Origin: Actinomycetes bacterium
GTDB taxonomy: Bacteria > Actinomycetota > Acidimicrobiia > Acidimicrobiales > Microtrichaceae
DNA: 64,000 nucleotides
Assembly: GCA_029782335.1 (NCBI GenBank)
Contig: JAKOVA010000053.1
Coordinates: forward strand, 1-64,000
Reading direction: 5' to 3'
A model generated the notes under the pieces. That model ran no database searches and had not been told where the DNA came from. It worked only from the letters and a program-made list of their open reading frames with translations. A program made the translations under genes and the position numbers. Every line of letters starts with the position of its first letter. The stretch's first letter is position 1. This document shows, piece by piece, positions 55,094 to 64,000 of the stretch.

Positions 55094-56198
55094 TACCGGC
55101 CGCCAGCCCGTTCGGCTGCCTCGCGACCTCCACCCCGCGGCGTGGTGGTTGTGGGCGCTGTCGATGGGAGTCGCCGCGAGCCGCACCACCAACCCGATCC
55201 TGTTGTGTCTCCTCGTCACGGTCGTCGGGATGGTGGTCGCCGCACGCCGCACCGACGCCCCGTGGGCCCACGGCTTCCGGCTGTATCTCACCTTCGGCCT
55301 CGTGATCATCACGTTCCGGGTGGTCTTCCGGATGTTCCTCGAAGGCCAGTACGGCACACACGTCCTGTTCCGACTCCCCGAACTCCCCCTCCCCGACGCG
55401 GCGGCCGGGATCCGCATCGGCGGACCGGTCACCCTGGAGGGCCTGCTCGCCGCCGTCTACGACGGGCTCCGCCTCGCGGCCCTGGTGATCTGCGTGGGCG
55501 CCGCGAACGTGCTCGCAGACCCGAAACGGCTGCTCCGCTCGATGCCCGGCGCCCTCTACGAGGTCGGCACCGCCATCACCGTTGCGCTCTCGCTGGCGCC
55601 GCAGCTCGTGGAAAGCGGGCGTCGGGTCACCCGTGCTCGACGACTCCGCGGCGAGGTCGGTCGCCGAACCCAGTGGTTCCGCCACATCGCGATCCCGGTC
55701 ATGACCGACGCGCTCGACCGGTCGCTGCTGCTCGCCGCCGCAATGGACTCGCGTGGCTACGGCCGCACCGTCGGGTTGAGCGCCGCGACCCGACGTCTCA
55801 CCGCGGCCCTGGTGCTCGGCGGCCTCGGCGGTGTGTGCGTGGGCGTCTACGGGACGCTCGATACGACCACCCCACGCGCGCTCGGGTTGCCGATGCTTGC
55901 GGCCGGGGTCGCTGCGGCGATCGGTGGACTCGCCCTCGGCGGGCGACGAATTCGCCGGAGCCGCTACCGTCCGCCCCGGTGGCAGTGGCCCGACGTGGCG
56001 GTCGCCTGCTGCGGCGCCGTGACAGCCGTTGGCCTCGGGGTGGCCGCCTCGGTGGATCCGGATGCGCTCAACCCGTCGGTGCAACCGCTCGTCTGGCCGT
56101 CCCTGCCGACCCTGCCGACGCTGGCGATCCTCGTCGGTGCCCTCGCCGCCGTCATCGCGCCGCCGCCACGACGCTCGAGCGGGAGCAGCGCCGCGTGA
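55077..56198 (+). CDS. cbrV: ECF transporter transmembrane protein EcfT (CbrV-like)
   Basis: EcfT motifs SLAPQLVESGRRVTRARRLRG and MDSRGYGRT; GTG start. Confidence 0.8.
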   Translation: MHAAPDTGRQPVRLPRDLHPAAWWLWALSMGVAASRTTNPILLCLLVTVVGMVVAARRTDAPWAHGFRLYLTFGLVIITFRVVFRMFLEGQYGTHVLFRLPELPLPDAAAGIRIGGPVTLEGLLAAVYDGLRLAALVICVGAANVLADPKRLLRSMPGALYEVGTAITVALSLAPQLVESGRRVTRARRLRGEVGRRTQWFRHIAIPVMTDALDRSLLLAAAMDSRGYGRTVGLSAATRRLTAALVLGGLGGVCVGVYGTLDTTTPRALGLPMLAAGVAAAIGGLALGGRRIRRSRYRPPRWQWPDVAVACCGAVTAVGLGVAASVDPDALNPSVQPLVWPSLPTLPTLAILVGALAAVIAPPPRRSSGSSAA

Positions 56199-57856
56199 TC
56201 CGTTTCGAACAGGTCGCCGTCACCTACCCCGAGGCCTCCGCACCGACCCTCCAGGATGTGACCTTCACCGTGCCCGAGGGTGAGCTGTGCCTTGTCGTCG
56301 GAACGACCGGCGCCGGAAAGTCCACCCTGCTGGGTTGCATCAACGGGCTGGTACCCCATTTCAGCGGTGGGCGGCTCAGCGGACGGGTGAGCGTCGACGG
56401 ACTCGACACCGCCACCCATCCGCCCCGGGAACTCGCGGACGTCGTTGGTGTCGTTGGCCAGGATCCGCTCGCCGGATTCGTCACCGACGTGGTGGAGGAC
56501 GAGCTCGCCTACGGGATGGAACAGCTCGGCGTTCCGCCCGCCGTGATGCGCACCCGCGTCGAGGAGACCCTCGATCTGTTGGGCATCGCGGATCTCCGGC
56601 GACGCCCCCTGCGGGAGCTTTCAGGCGGACAGCAGCAGCGTGTGGCGATCGGCTCGGTGCTCACCGCCCACCCTCGGGTGCTGGTGCTCGACGAACCGAC
56701 CTCGGCGCTCGACCCCACAGCGGCGGAGGAAGTGCTGGCCGCAGTCACGCGCCTCGTGCACGACCTCGGCGTCACGGTGGTCGTGGCCGAACACCGCCTG
56801 GAGCGCGTCGCGCAATTCGCGGACCTCGTCGCGGTCGTCGAGGAGGGACGGGTCCGCGTCGGGCCGCCTGCCGCCACGCTCGCCGACAGTCCGGTCGCCC
56901 CGCCGATCGTCGAGCTCGCGCGACTCGCCGGTTGGGATCCGCCGCCGCTGTCGGTGCGCGACGGGCGTCGCCTGGCTCAGCCGCTGCGCGATCGCCTCGA
57001 GCCTCGCCTTCCCCGTCCCCCCTCCGCGCCTCCCGCCGACCGCCGCCCCCAGCCAACCCCGCTGCCCCCGGTGCTGGATGCTCGAGGGGTCGGGGTGACC
57101 TATGGCCCCACGGTCGCGGTCCACGACGTCGACCTGACGCTTCGCTGCGGTGAGGTGGTGGCGCTCATGGGTCGCAACGGATCCGGCAAGTCGTCGTTGA
57201 TGTGGGCGCTTCAGGGCTCCGGCCCCCGATCCCACGGACGGGTGCTGCTCCGCGACCCCGCGCGCGGCCCGGACGCGGCACCCGTCGATCCGTCGACGCT
57301 GAAACCCGCCGAGGCCCGAGGGTGGGTCGGCCTGGTCCCCCAGACCCCGACCGACCTGTTGTATCTCACGACGGTCCGCGACGAGTGCGCCCAGGCCGAC
57401 CGCGACGCACATGCGCCGGCGGGCACCTGTCACGACCTGCTCGAGACGTTGAGCGTCGGCATCGACCGCGACGCACACCCCCGCGACCTGTCCGAGGGCC
57501 AGCGGCTGGCGCTCGTCGTCGCCATCCAGCTCACCGCGGCGCCCCGGGTTGTGCTGCTGGACGAACCCACCCGTGGCCTCGACTACCGCGCCAAGGCCGC
57601 GCTCAGCGCCCTCCTGCGGCAACTCGCCGATGAGGGCCGCAGCGTCATGGTCTCCACTCACGACGTGGAGTTCGTCGCAACGTGCGCGGATCGGGTCGTG
57701 GTGATGGCCGAGGGCGAGATCGTCGCCGACGGCCCCACAGCGGAAGTGATTGCTGCATCGCCCGCCTTCGCGCCCCAGGTCGCCAAGGTGCTCGCACCTC
57801 AGGCGTGGCTGACCGTCGAGCAGGTCCGCGCCGCGCTCGACGAGGGGGACCGGTGA
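56195..57856 (+). CDS. cbrU: ECF transporter duplicated ABC ATPase (CbrU-like)
   Basis: Two Walker A (GTTGAGKST, GRNGSGKSS), LSGGQQQRVAIG and LSEGQRLALVVA, two Walker B. Confidence 0.87.
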   Translation: MIRFEQVAVTYPEASAPTLQDVTFTVPEGELCLVVGTTGAGKSTLLGCINGLVPHFSGGRLSGRVSVDGLDTATHPPRELADVVGVVGQDPLAGFVTDVVEDELAYGMEQLGVPPAVMRTRVEETLDLLGIADLRRRPLRELSGGQQQRVAIGSVLTAHPRVLVLDEPTSALDPTAAEEVLAAVTRLVHDLGVTVVVAEHRLERVAQFADLVAVVEEGRVRVGPPAATLADSPVAPPIVELARLAGWDPPPLSVRDGRRLAQPLRDRLEPRLPRPPSAPPADRRPQPTPLPPVLDARGVGVTYGPTVAVHDVDLTLRCGEVVALMGRNGSGKSSLMWALQGSGPRSHGRVLLRDPARGPDAAPVDPSTLKPAEARGWVGLVPQTPTDLLYLTTVRDECAQADRDAHAPAGTCHDLLETLSVGIDRDAHPRDLSEGQRLALVVAIQLTAAPRVVLLDEPTRGLDYRAKAALSALLRQLADEGRSVMVSTHDVEFVATCADRVVVMAEGEIVADGPTAEVIAASPAFAPQVAKVLAPQAWLTVEQVRAALDEGDR

Positions 57857-58776
57857 GCGCGGATCGACGCGACCGGTCCGCGCTCCGTCTCGGCGTCCGA
57901 CCTGCCGCCGTGCTGAGCGTCGCGTCGATCGCGGGCCTCGCGATGTTCCTGTGGCCGCTGTTCGTCCGCGCTCCCGCCGAGGCCGGCCATCGCAGCGACG
58001 CGCCGTTCGTGTTCATCGTGATCCTCCCGATCCTGTTGGCGGTCGTCGTCGCCGAACTGCACTCGGGCGGCATCGACACGAAGGCGCTCGCGATGTTGGG
58101 GGTGTTGTCCGCGATCGGCGCGGCGCTGCGCCCAATGGGAGCGGGGGTCGCCGGAATCGAAACGGTCTTCTTCGTGATGATCCTCGCGGGGCGGGTCTAC
58201 GGGCCGGGGTTCGGATTCGTGTTGGGAAACACGACGTTGTTCGCCTCCGCGATCCTCACCGGCGGGATCGGCCCGTGGCTGCCGTTCCAAATGCTGGGTG
58301 CCGGATGGGTCGGTTTGGGCGCGGGGCTGCTCCCACGAGTGCGTGGACGGTGGGAACTCGCCATGTTGGCGACCTACGGCGCGCTCAGCGCCTACCTGTT
58401 CGGTTTCCTCATCAACATGTGGTTCTGGCCCTACACCGTCGGCGCCGACACGCAGTTGTCGTTCGTCGCCGGCGATTCAGTGGTGGCGAACCTCCGTCGC
58501 TTCTTCTTCTTCACGTTGGCAACGTCGACGATCGGTTGGGACACTGGCCGCGCCATCACCAACGTTGTCGCGATCGCCCTGATCGGCTCACCGGCGTTGT
58601 TGATGTTGCGTCGTGCCTCCCGTCGCGCCTCGTTCGACGCACCCGTCGACTTCGACCCCGGCGAACTCACCGAAACCCCCCGACCGTTCGACGTCCACGG
58701 CCTCGACGCCCACCCCGGCGAACTCGCAACGCCGGAGGGCGATGTTCCGCTGCGGGCCTCCAGTCGACGAAACTGA
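57853..58776 (+). CDS. cbrT: ECF transporter S component (CbrT-like)
   Basis: Multi-TM; LSAIGAALRPMGAGVAGIETVFFVMILAGRVYGPGFGFVLG; GTGA overlap. Confidence 0.8.
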   Translation: MSADRRDRSALRLGVRPAAVLSVASIAGLAMFLWPLFVRAPAEAGHRSDAPFVFIVILPILLAVVVAELHSGGIDTKALAMLGVLSAIGAALRPMGAGVAGIETVFFVMILAGRVYGPGFGFVLGNTTLFASAILTGGIGPWLPFQMLGAGWVGLGAGLLPRVRGRWELAMLATYGALSAYLFGFLINMWFWPYTVGADTQLSFVAGDSVVANLRRFFFFTLATSTIGWDTGRAITNVVAIALIGSPALLMLRRASRRASFDAPVDFDPGELTETPRPFDVHGLDAHPGELATPEGDVPLRASSRRN

Positions 58777-58780
58777 GTCG

Positions 58781-59344
58781 GTGAGCACCGCACAGGTCGC
58801 CCGGTTCGTCGCTGTCTTGAGCCTGCTTTGTTGGGCCGGCGCGGCGGCTGCGCTGGCAGCGACGCTGCTGCGTCGGCGCGCCCGCTGGGCATCACAGGCT
58901 GTGGACGCGCTCGCTCCCGCCGCCCTGTGGTTGGGATGCCTGGTCGCAACCGTGACGACCGTCGGAAGCCTGTACTTCTCCGAGGTCGCCCACTACGAGC
59001 CGTGCGAGCTGTGCTGGTATCAACGGATCTGCATCTATCCCCTCTCGGCGACGCTCGCCGTGGCGGCGATCCGACGCGACAGGAACGTGTGGCGCTATGT
59101 CGCCATCCCCGCCGGCGTCGGTCTCGTGATCGCCGCCTACCACACGCAGCTCCAGGCGTTCCCCGAGCAGTCGACGTTCTGTCCCACCGACGTGCCCTGC
59201 ACGATCCGCTATGTGTGGGAGTTCGGATTCGTGTCGCTGCCGTTCATGGCGCTCGCCGCGTTCAGTTTCGTTCTCGTCATGGTGCGCATCGCCGCCCTCG
59301 CCCCCAAGGAGCTCAACCATGGGCAATCCCCCACCCCGGCCTGA
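58781..59344 (+). CDS. DsbB-like disulfide bond formation protein
   Basis: PCELCWYQRICIYPL, STFCPTDVPCTIRYVWEFGFVSLPFMALAAF. Confidence 0.87.
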   Translation: MSTAQVARFVAVLSLLCWAGAAAALAATLLRRRARWASQAVDALAPAALWLGCLVATVTTVGSLYFSEVAHYEPCELCWYQRICIYPLSATLAVAAIRRDRNVWRYVAIPAGVGLVIAAYHTQLQAFPEQSTFCPTDVPCTIRYVWEFGFVSLPFMALAAFSFVLVMVRIAALAPKELNHGQSPTPA

Positions 59345-60191
59345 GAAGCGGACCAAGCGGTCCGGTGCCCGACCGGCGCCGACGCCACCGCCGGCGCCGA
59401 ACCGGACGCCGCTGATCATCGGTGTCGTCGTGTTGGTGGTCGCCGTGGTCGCGATCATCGTGGGGCTCACCTCGGGCAATGACGACAAGCCCAAAGTCGC
59501 TACGTCCAGCTCGTCGTCGGTGCTGCGCGCCCTCGGGGAGATCCCGAGTTCGGTCTTTGAGAAGGTGGGCACGGGCACCTCGAACAATCCCCCCAAGGCC
59601 ATTACCGACGATCCCCTCATGAAGGACGGAAAGCCCCACATCGCGTACGTCGGCGCCGAATTCTGCCCCTATTGCGCAGCGGAGCGGTGGGCGATGGTGG
59701 TCGCGCTCGGTCGATTCGGGTCCTTCACCAAGCTGCCCCTCAGTCACTCAGCAGTCGAGGACGTGCACTCGAACACCCAGACGGTGACGTTCCGTGGCGC
59801 CGAGTATCACTCTGACGTCTTGGCGTTCAGCGGAACCGAGACCGCCGGCAACGAGTTGGTCGGAGGCCAGTACGAGCGGCTCGACACGCCTCCCGCCGAC
59901 GTCGAGGCCGCTGCCACCAAACACGGCATCGAGTCGATTCCCTTCGTGGACTTTGGTGGCAAGTTCCTGCTGTCGGGAGCGACCTACGACCCGGGGATCC
60001 TCGCCGGCAAGACGTCTCAGCAGATCGCAGACGCTCTTTCCGATCCCAACTCCGAGATCGCCAAGGGCATCGTCGGTTCTGCCAACGTGTTGACGGCCGC
60101 AATCTGCGCCGCGACCGACAACCAGCCAGCAGAGGTCTGCAAGACGCCGGTGATCGAGGCGGCAGGCAAGCAACTCGAACGGCAACGCTGA
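59319..60191 (+). CDS. DUF929-family thioredoxin-fold protein
   Basis: TM; HIAYVGAEFCPYCAAERWAMVVALGRFGSF. Confidence 0.85.
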   Translation: MGNPPPRPEKRTKRSGARPAPTPPPAPNRTPLIIGVVVLVVAVVAIIVGLTSGNDDKPKVATSSSSSVLRALGEIPSSVFEKVGTGTSNNPPKAITDDPLMKDGKPHIAYVGAEFCPYCAAERWAMVVALGRFGSFTKLPLSHSAVEDVHSNTQTVTFRGAEYHSDVLAFSGTETAGNELVGGQYERLDTPPADVEAAATKHGIESIPFVDFGGKFLLSGATYDPGILAGKTSQQIADALSDPNSEIAKGIVGSANVLTAAICAATDNQPAEVCKTPVIEAAGKQLERQR

Positions 60192-60208
60192 GCCCACCCA
60201 CCGATCGA

Positions 60209-61744
60209 TCAGCTCATCGCGGCGATCGGCTGCTTCGGCGGGTAGGCGCCGAAAGTCATGAAGTGGTCTCGGATGCCGCTCGTGAAGCTATCGATGTAGG
60301 CGAGCTTGCGGATCATGTAGGAGTGCTGCTCCTTGGGATCCAGGTAGAGGTTGTACAGACGGCCATGTGAGTACTTCTGGGTGACCCCGGTGAAGCCGCC
60401 GAGGTTGAAGCAGTCGCGGTCGTCGTCTGAGGAGGAGGCGACCATGAACTTCCACTCCCCGACTCGCAACGCCGAAAACACGTTGGTGAGCCAGTAGTAG
60501 AGGTATTTGCGGTTCGACGAGCCGTCCTCAGCAAGCAGGAACGACGTCTGGTCAACCCCGTCGATGTAGCGATCGGTGGGCACCGACTCGCTGGCGTCGG
60601 CGAGATGAAGGATCGTGTTGAACAGATCCATCTGGGAGAACAGACCATCTGATACGCGATCGGCCGCGACCATCCCGGGCCAGGTGAGGATGGCGGGTAC
60701 CCGCTGGCCGCCCTCCCACGTCGAGCCTTTCGCTGAGCGGAACGGCGAGTAGGCGGCATCGGGCCACGTTTCCATTTCGGGGCCGTTGTCGGAGCTGATG
60801 AATACGAGCGTGTCATCCATCTGCCCGGTGGCCTCGAGCTCCGCGACGAGGCGGCCGACGATGTCGTCGAGCTCGAGGATCGTGTCTTTGTAGGGATGCT
60901 TCGCAGGTGACGCTCCAAGGAACCGCTCGTGGGGGTAGTTGTCGAAATGCGCACCCCGGGTGCAGTGGTAGAGGAACCACGGTCGACGCGAGTGCTGAGC
61001 CTCGGCACCCATCCGGCGGATGAAGTCGAGCGAGTAGTTCGTCCACTTCTCGTCGAGCAACGAGAGGACCGGGATGGTGACCTCTTCGACCGGCTCGACT
61101 TCTTCGCCGCGACGGGCGTGCACGAAGCACTTGTTGAACGGCAGATTCTCGACCCAGCGAGTGCGCTCTTCGCTGTAGACGATCTCGGGAAAGAAGTACG
61201 GGTCGCGCCACTCGGTGTACATGTCCGAGACCGACAGGAATCCGTAGAAGTCGTCGAAACCGACGTGCTGTGGCTGCGACTCGATGTTCTCTCCGATGTG
61301 CCACTTACCGACCGCCTGGGTGACGTAGCCGGCAGCGGAGAGGAGCTGCGCGAGCGTGACCTCACCCGCAAGGCCGCCGGGTTGGCCGTACATCGGCGGT
61401 CGCAACAGGCCATGGCGCATCGGGAGGCGCCCGGTCATGAGCGACGCCCGAGAGGGCGTGCATGAGGGTTCGGAGTAACACGACGTGAGCAGGAGCCCAC
61501 GACGGGCGAGACGATCGATGTTCGGCGTTGGGGCCCCCACCGCGACGCCGCCGCCGTAGCAGCCGAAATCGCCCCAGCCGACATCGTCGAACAGGATGAT
61601 CAGCACGTTCGGTCGCCGCCCCGTGTCGCCGCGGTACGCGGCGAGCGCAGCGGACGCCGCTGACTCCTGAGCTTCGATCACGAATCTCGGCTCGAGCGAG
61701 TCGCGTTCGCGAACCACCTCGGCGACCACTGGGTCGTGTGCCAT
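60209..61744 (-). CDS. Sulfatase (arylsulfatase family)
   Basis: NVLIILFDDVGWGDFGCYGG; CTPSRASLMTGR formylglycine motif; GKWHIG. Confidence 0.92.
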   Translation of the reverse strand: MAHDPVVAEVVRERDSLEPRFVIEAQESAASAALAAYRGDTGRRPNVLIILFDDVGWGDFGCYGGGVAVGAPTPNIDRLARRGLLLTSCYSEPSCTPSRASLMTGRLPMRHGLLRPPMYGQPGGLAGEVTLAQLLSAAGYVTQAVGKWHIGENIESQPQHVGFDDFYGFLSVSDMYTEWRDPYFFPEIVYSEERTRWVENLPFNKCFVHARRGEEVEPVEEVTIPVLSLLDEKWTNYSLDFIRRMGAEAQHSRRPWFLYHCTRGAHFDNYPHERFLGASPAKHPYKDTILELDDIVGRLVAELEATGQMDDTLVFISSDNGPEMETWPDAAYSPFRSAKGSTWEGGQRVPAILTWPGMVAADRVSDGLFSQMDLFNTILHLADASESVPTDRYIDGVDQTSFLLAEDGSSNRKYLYYWLTNVFSALRVGEWKFMVASSSDDDRDCFNLGGFTGVTQKYSHGRLYNLYLDPKEQHSYMIRKLAYIDSFTSGIRDHFMTFGAYPPKQPIAAMS

Positions 61745-61804
61745 CTCGTCCCCCTGTCGGTTCGACACTGCTTCGTACGCGCATGGACGCTACCGATCGA
61801 CCGC

Positions 61805-62188
61805 TCATGCCGCCGCACCCACCTCGCTGCTGTCGCCTTCCCCAGCGACCGCCGTCCACAGCAACCGGCGAGCGGCGTCTGCCTCCGGCCCGTTGAGCTG
61901 ATTGGCGGCGACGATCCCGTCGACCATGTCGGCGACGACCGCCACGAACGGACGGCCGACGAGACGGACGGCGATGGTGACCGACCCATCCGGGCGGCGA
62001 CGCAGCGACCGATCACGACCTAAGATGCGCGGCGGGCTGCGGAACGTTGGCGCCGACAACCCGCCGCGACGGGCCGCCATCGCAAGCTGTCGAGCCGTTT
62101 CGGCGAAGCGAAGAGATCGGGATCCCACAGCCACCATGGTGCCGACGGCCTGTGACAACGAAGCCATCATGTGGCACGAGTCGCTCAC
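61805..62188 (-). CDS. Hypothetical protein
   Basis: ORF with plausible composition; no family recognised. Confidence 0.4.
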   Translation of the reverse strand: MSDSCHMMASLSQAVGTMVAVGSRSLRFAETARQLAMAARRGGLSAPTFRSPPRILGRDRSLRRRPDGSVTIAVRLVGRPFVAVVADMVDGIVAANQLNGPEADAARRLLWTAVAGEGDSSEVGAAA

Positions 62189-62220
62189 GCGCGCGACCGC
62201 AACGGGCAGAGGAGACAGCG

Positions 62221-62634
62221 ATGAACCAGATCTACGACAGACCGTTGTTCCCGCTGCAGGAGCATCTCGGCTTCACGATCGAGGCGACGCCGGGACGAGG
62301 GGTCGCGTCCCTGACCCTCGATGAACGTCACATGAACCCCAACGGCGTCGGCCACGGCGCCGTTGCCTTCACCATGATGGACACGGCGATGGGCGCAGCG
62401 GTGATGTCGGTCCTCGACGAGGGCTGCGTCTGCGCCACGATCGAGATCCACACGCGGTTCCATCGTTCCGCCGCGGCCGGGCGTCTCAGCGCCGAGGCGA
62501 GCATCCTCCAGGCGGGTCGCCGCATCATCCACCTCCAGGCCGCCACCATCGACGAGGGCGGTCGACTCATCGCGAGCGCGACGGCCAGTTTCGCCGTCAT
62601 CCGGCCGGAGAGCCCAGGCGCGCCGGCGGCCTGA
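62221..62634 (+). CDS. PaaI-family hotdog thioesterase
   Basis: MNPNGVGHGAVAFTMMDTAMGAAVMS...ATIEIHTRFHRSAAAGRLSAEA. Confidence 0.82.
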   Translation: MNQIYDRPLFPLQEHLGFTIEATPGRGVASLTLDERHMNPNGVGHGAVAFTMMDTAMGAAVMSVLDEGCVCATIEIHTRFHRSAAAGRLSAEASILQAGRRIIHLQAATIDEGGRLIASATASFAVIRPESPGAPAA

Positions 62635-62827
62635 TCGGTCCGCCGTCTCCACGGTCACGGGGTGGACGATTCCGTTGGCTGATTCCCGAATTCAGCCAGG
62701 AGATCGTCGCTGAATACCCCCATCACAACGAATCGCCCTTGTTTCGACGAGTTTCTCAACCGACAATGGGAGCCCATCCGCCCCGGTAGGGCGGGCGCGA
62801 TCGACGACCCGAAAGCCACTTCCCTCA

Positions 62828-64000
62828 TGAGCGACGAACAGATCACCCGCAATGCAGCCGCCATCGCCCAACGTGAACTCGCCGAGCTGGTGAGCCGGAC
62901 CTCCGGCTCCAAGGCGCTGTTCGAGCGAGCCATCCGCTCGATGCCCGGCGGGGTTGCGTCGTCCTTCCAGCTCGGCGATCCCTATCCGATCTATCTGGAG
63001 CGAGGTGTCGGCCCGCGGGTCTGGGATGTCGACGGCCATGAGTACTTCGACTTCCACAACGGCTTCGGCACGATGGCTGCCGGCCACGCGCATCCCGTCG
63101 TCGCCGAGGCCATCGAGACCGCGGCGCGCAACGGCGTGCACTTCGCTGTCACCGTGGAGCGCACCGTCGCGCTGGCGGAGGAGATGTGCCGGCGTTTCAA
63201 GGTCGACCAGGTTCGTTTCACCAACTCGGGCACCGAGTCGAACATGACCGCGATCCGCGTCGCCCGAGCCGCGACCGGCCGGGACGTCATCGCCAAGATT
63301 GAGGGCTCCTACCACGGCCACGTCGACCAGTTGATGTATTCGGTGCTGCCCGGCGCCGACGTGATGGGCGGCCGTGACGCCCCGGCAGCAACGCCAAAGT
63401 CGAAGGGCGTCCCGGCTGCGATGGCCGACTGGATCCGGGTCGTTCCGTTCAACGACGCGGCGGCGGTCCAGCGGCTCTTCGAGGTCGAGGGAGACAAGAT
63501 CGCGGCGCTCATCATGGAACCGGTGATGATGAACATCGGCATCGTCTTGCCCCAGCCCGGCTACCTCGAGGCGGTGCGCGAGCTGTGCACGAAGCACGGT
63601 GTGGTGCTGATCTTCGATGAGGTGAAGTGCGGCGGCACGATCGCGGCGGGCGGCGCCGCGGAACGATTCGGGGTGCAGCCAGACCTGTCCTCGTGGGCGA
63701 AGTCGATCGGCGGCGGCACGGCGATCGGCGCGTTCGGCGGCAAGGCCGAGATCATGGATCAGATCAACCAGGGCGCCGCCCATCAGGGCACCTACAACGG
63801 CAACCCGCTGTCGGTGGCTGCCGCGTACGCGACGCTCACCAAGGTGCTCACCGCCGACGCGTACGAGCACCTCGGCCACCTCGGCGCACGCCTCGCGGCC
63901 GGCCTCGGCAAGGCGATCGAGGAATACGGGATTCCCGCGAACGTGGTCGACCTGGGGTGCAAGGGGTGCGTGACGTATCGCCGCGAGCCGCTCACCAACT
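62828..64000 (+). CDS. HemL-like class III aminotransferase (partial at right edge)
   Basis: MPGGVASSFQLGDPYPIYLERGVGPRVWDVDGHEYFDF...FTNSGTESNMTAIRVARAATGR...FDEVKCGG...WAKSIGGG; not in the ORF track because it runs off the end. Confidence 0.85.

Noticed and set aside
1-64000. CRISPR arrays, Cas, toxin-antitoxin, restriction-modification, BREX/CBASS-like or other defence systems
   Set aside because: No regularly spaced repeats and no recognisable defence proteins among supported ORFs.

Overview
High-GC actinobacterial window, probably from a mycothiol-using lineage (a partial mscR-like gene lies at the left edge). I read three parts. (1) About 1-17.4 kb is chromosomal: lipid and fatty-acid genes (two acyl-CoA synthetases, WS/DGAT, an acyltransferase, alpha/beta hydrolases), a GH5 lipoprotein, an HDOD protein, and a translationally coupled operon of two paralogous diiron ferritin-like proteins plus a small zinc-ribbon protein. 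(2) About 18.2-53.8 kb is bounded by an intact tRNA-Leu(TAA) (53694-53779, minus) and two 3'-half tRNA-Leu fragments in the same orientation (18214-18276 and 41636-41696). I interpret this as two related islands inserted in tandem at one tRNA-Leu gene. The ~23.4 kb left island is a metal-handling island: MerR/oxidoreductase, cyclase-YHS fusion, lspA/P1B-ATPase/ArsR, ZIP, CDF/DUF3703/CmtR-like, a CopC-CopD operon and a second ArsR/CDF set. The ~12 kb right island carries TetR/MFS/Usp and a tightly coupled LLM-MMPL-thioesterase-hydrolase-hydrolase-unknown-P450 block. The island ends share conserved noncoding modules, but I found no integrase gene. (3) About 53.8-64 kb is a cobalamin riboswitch controlling a secreted DUF4430-like protein plus CbrVUT-type ECF transporter genes, followed by DsbB/DUF929 genes, a sulfatase, a PaaI-type thioesterase and a HemL-like class III aminotransferase running off the right edge. 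Family names come from motif recognition only; no database search was run.
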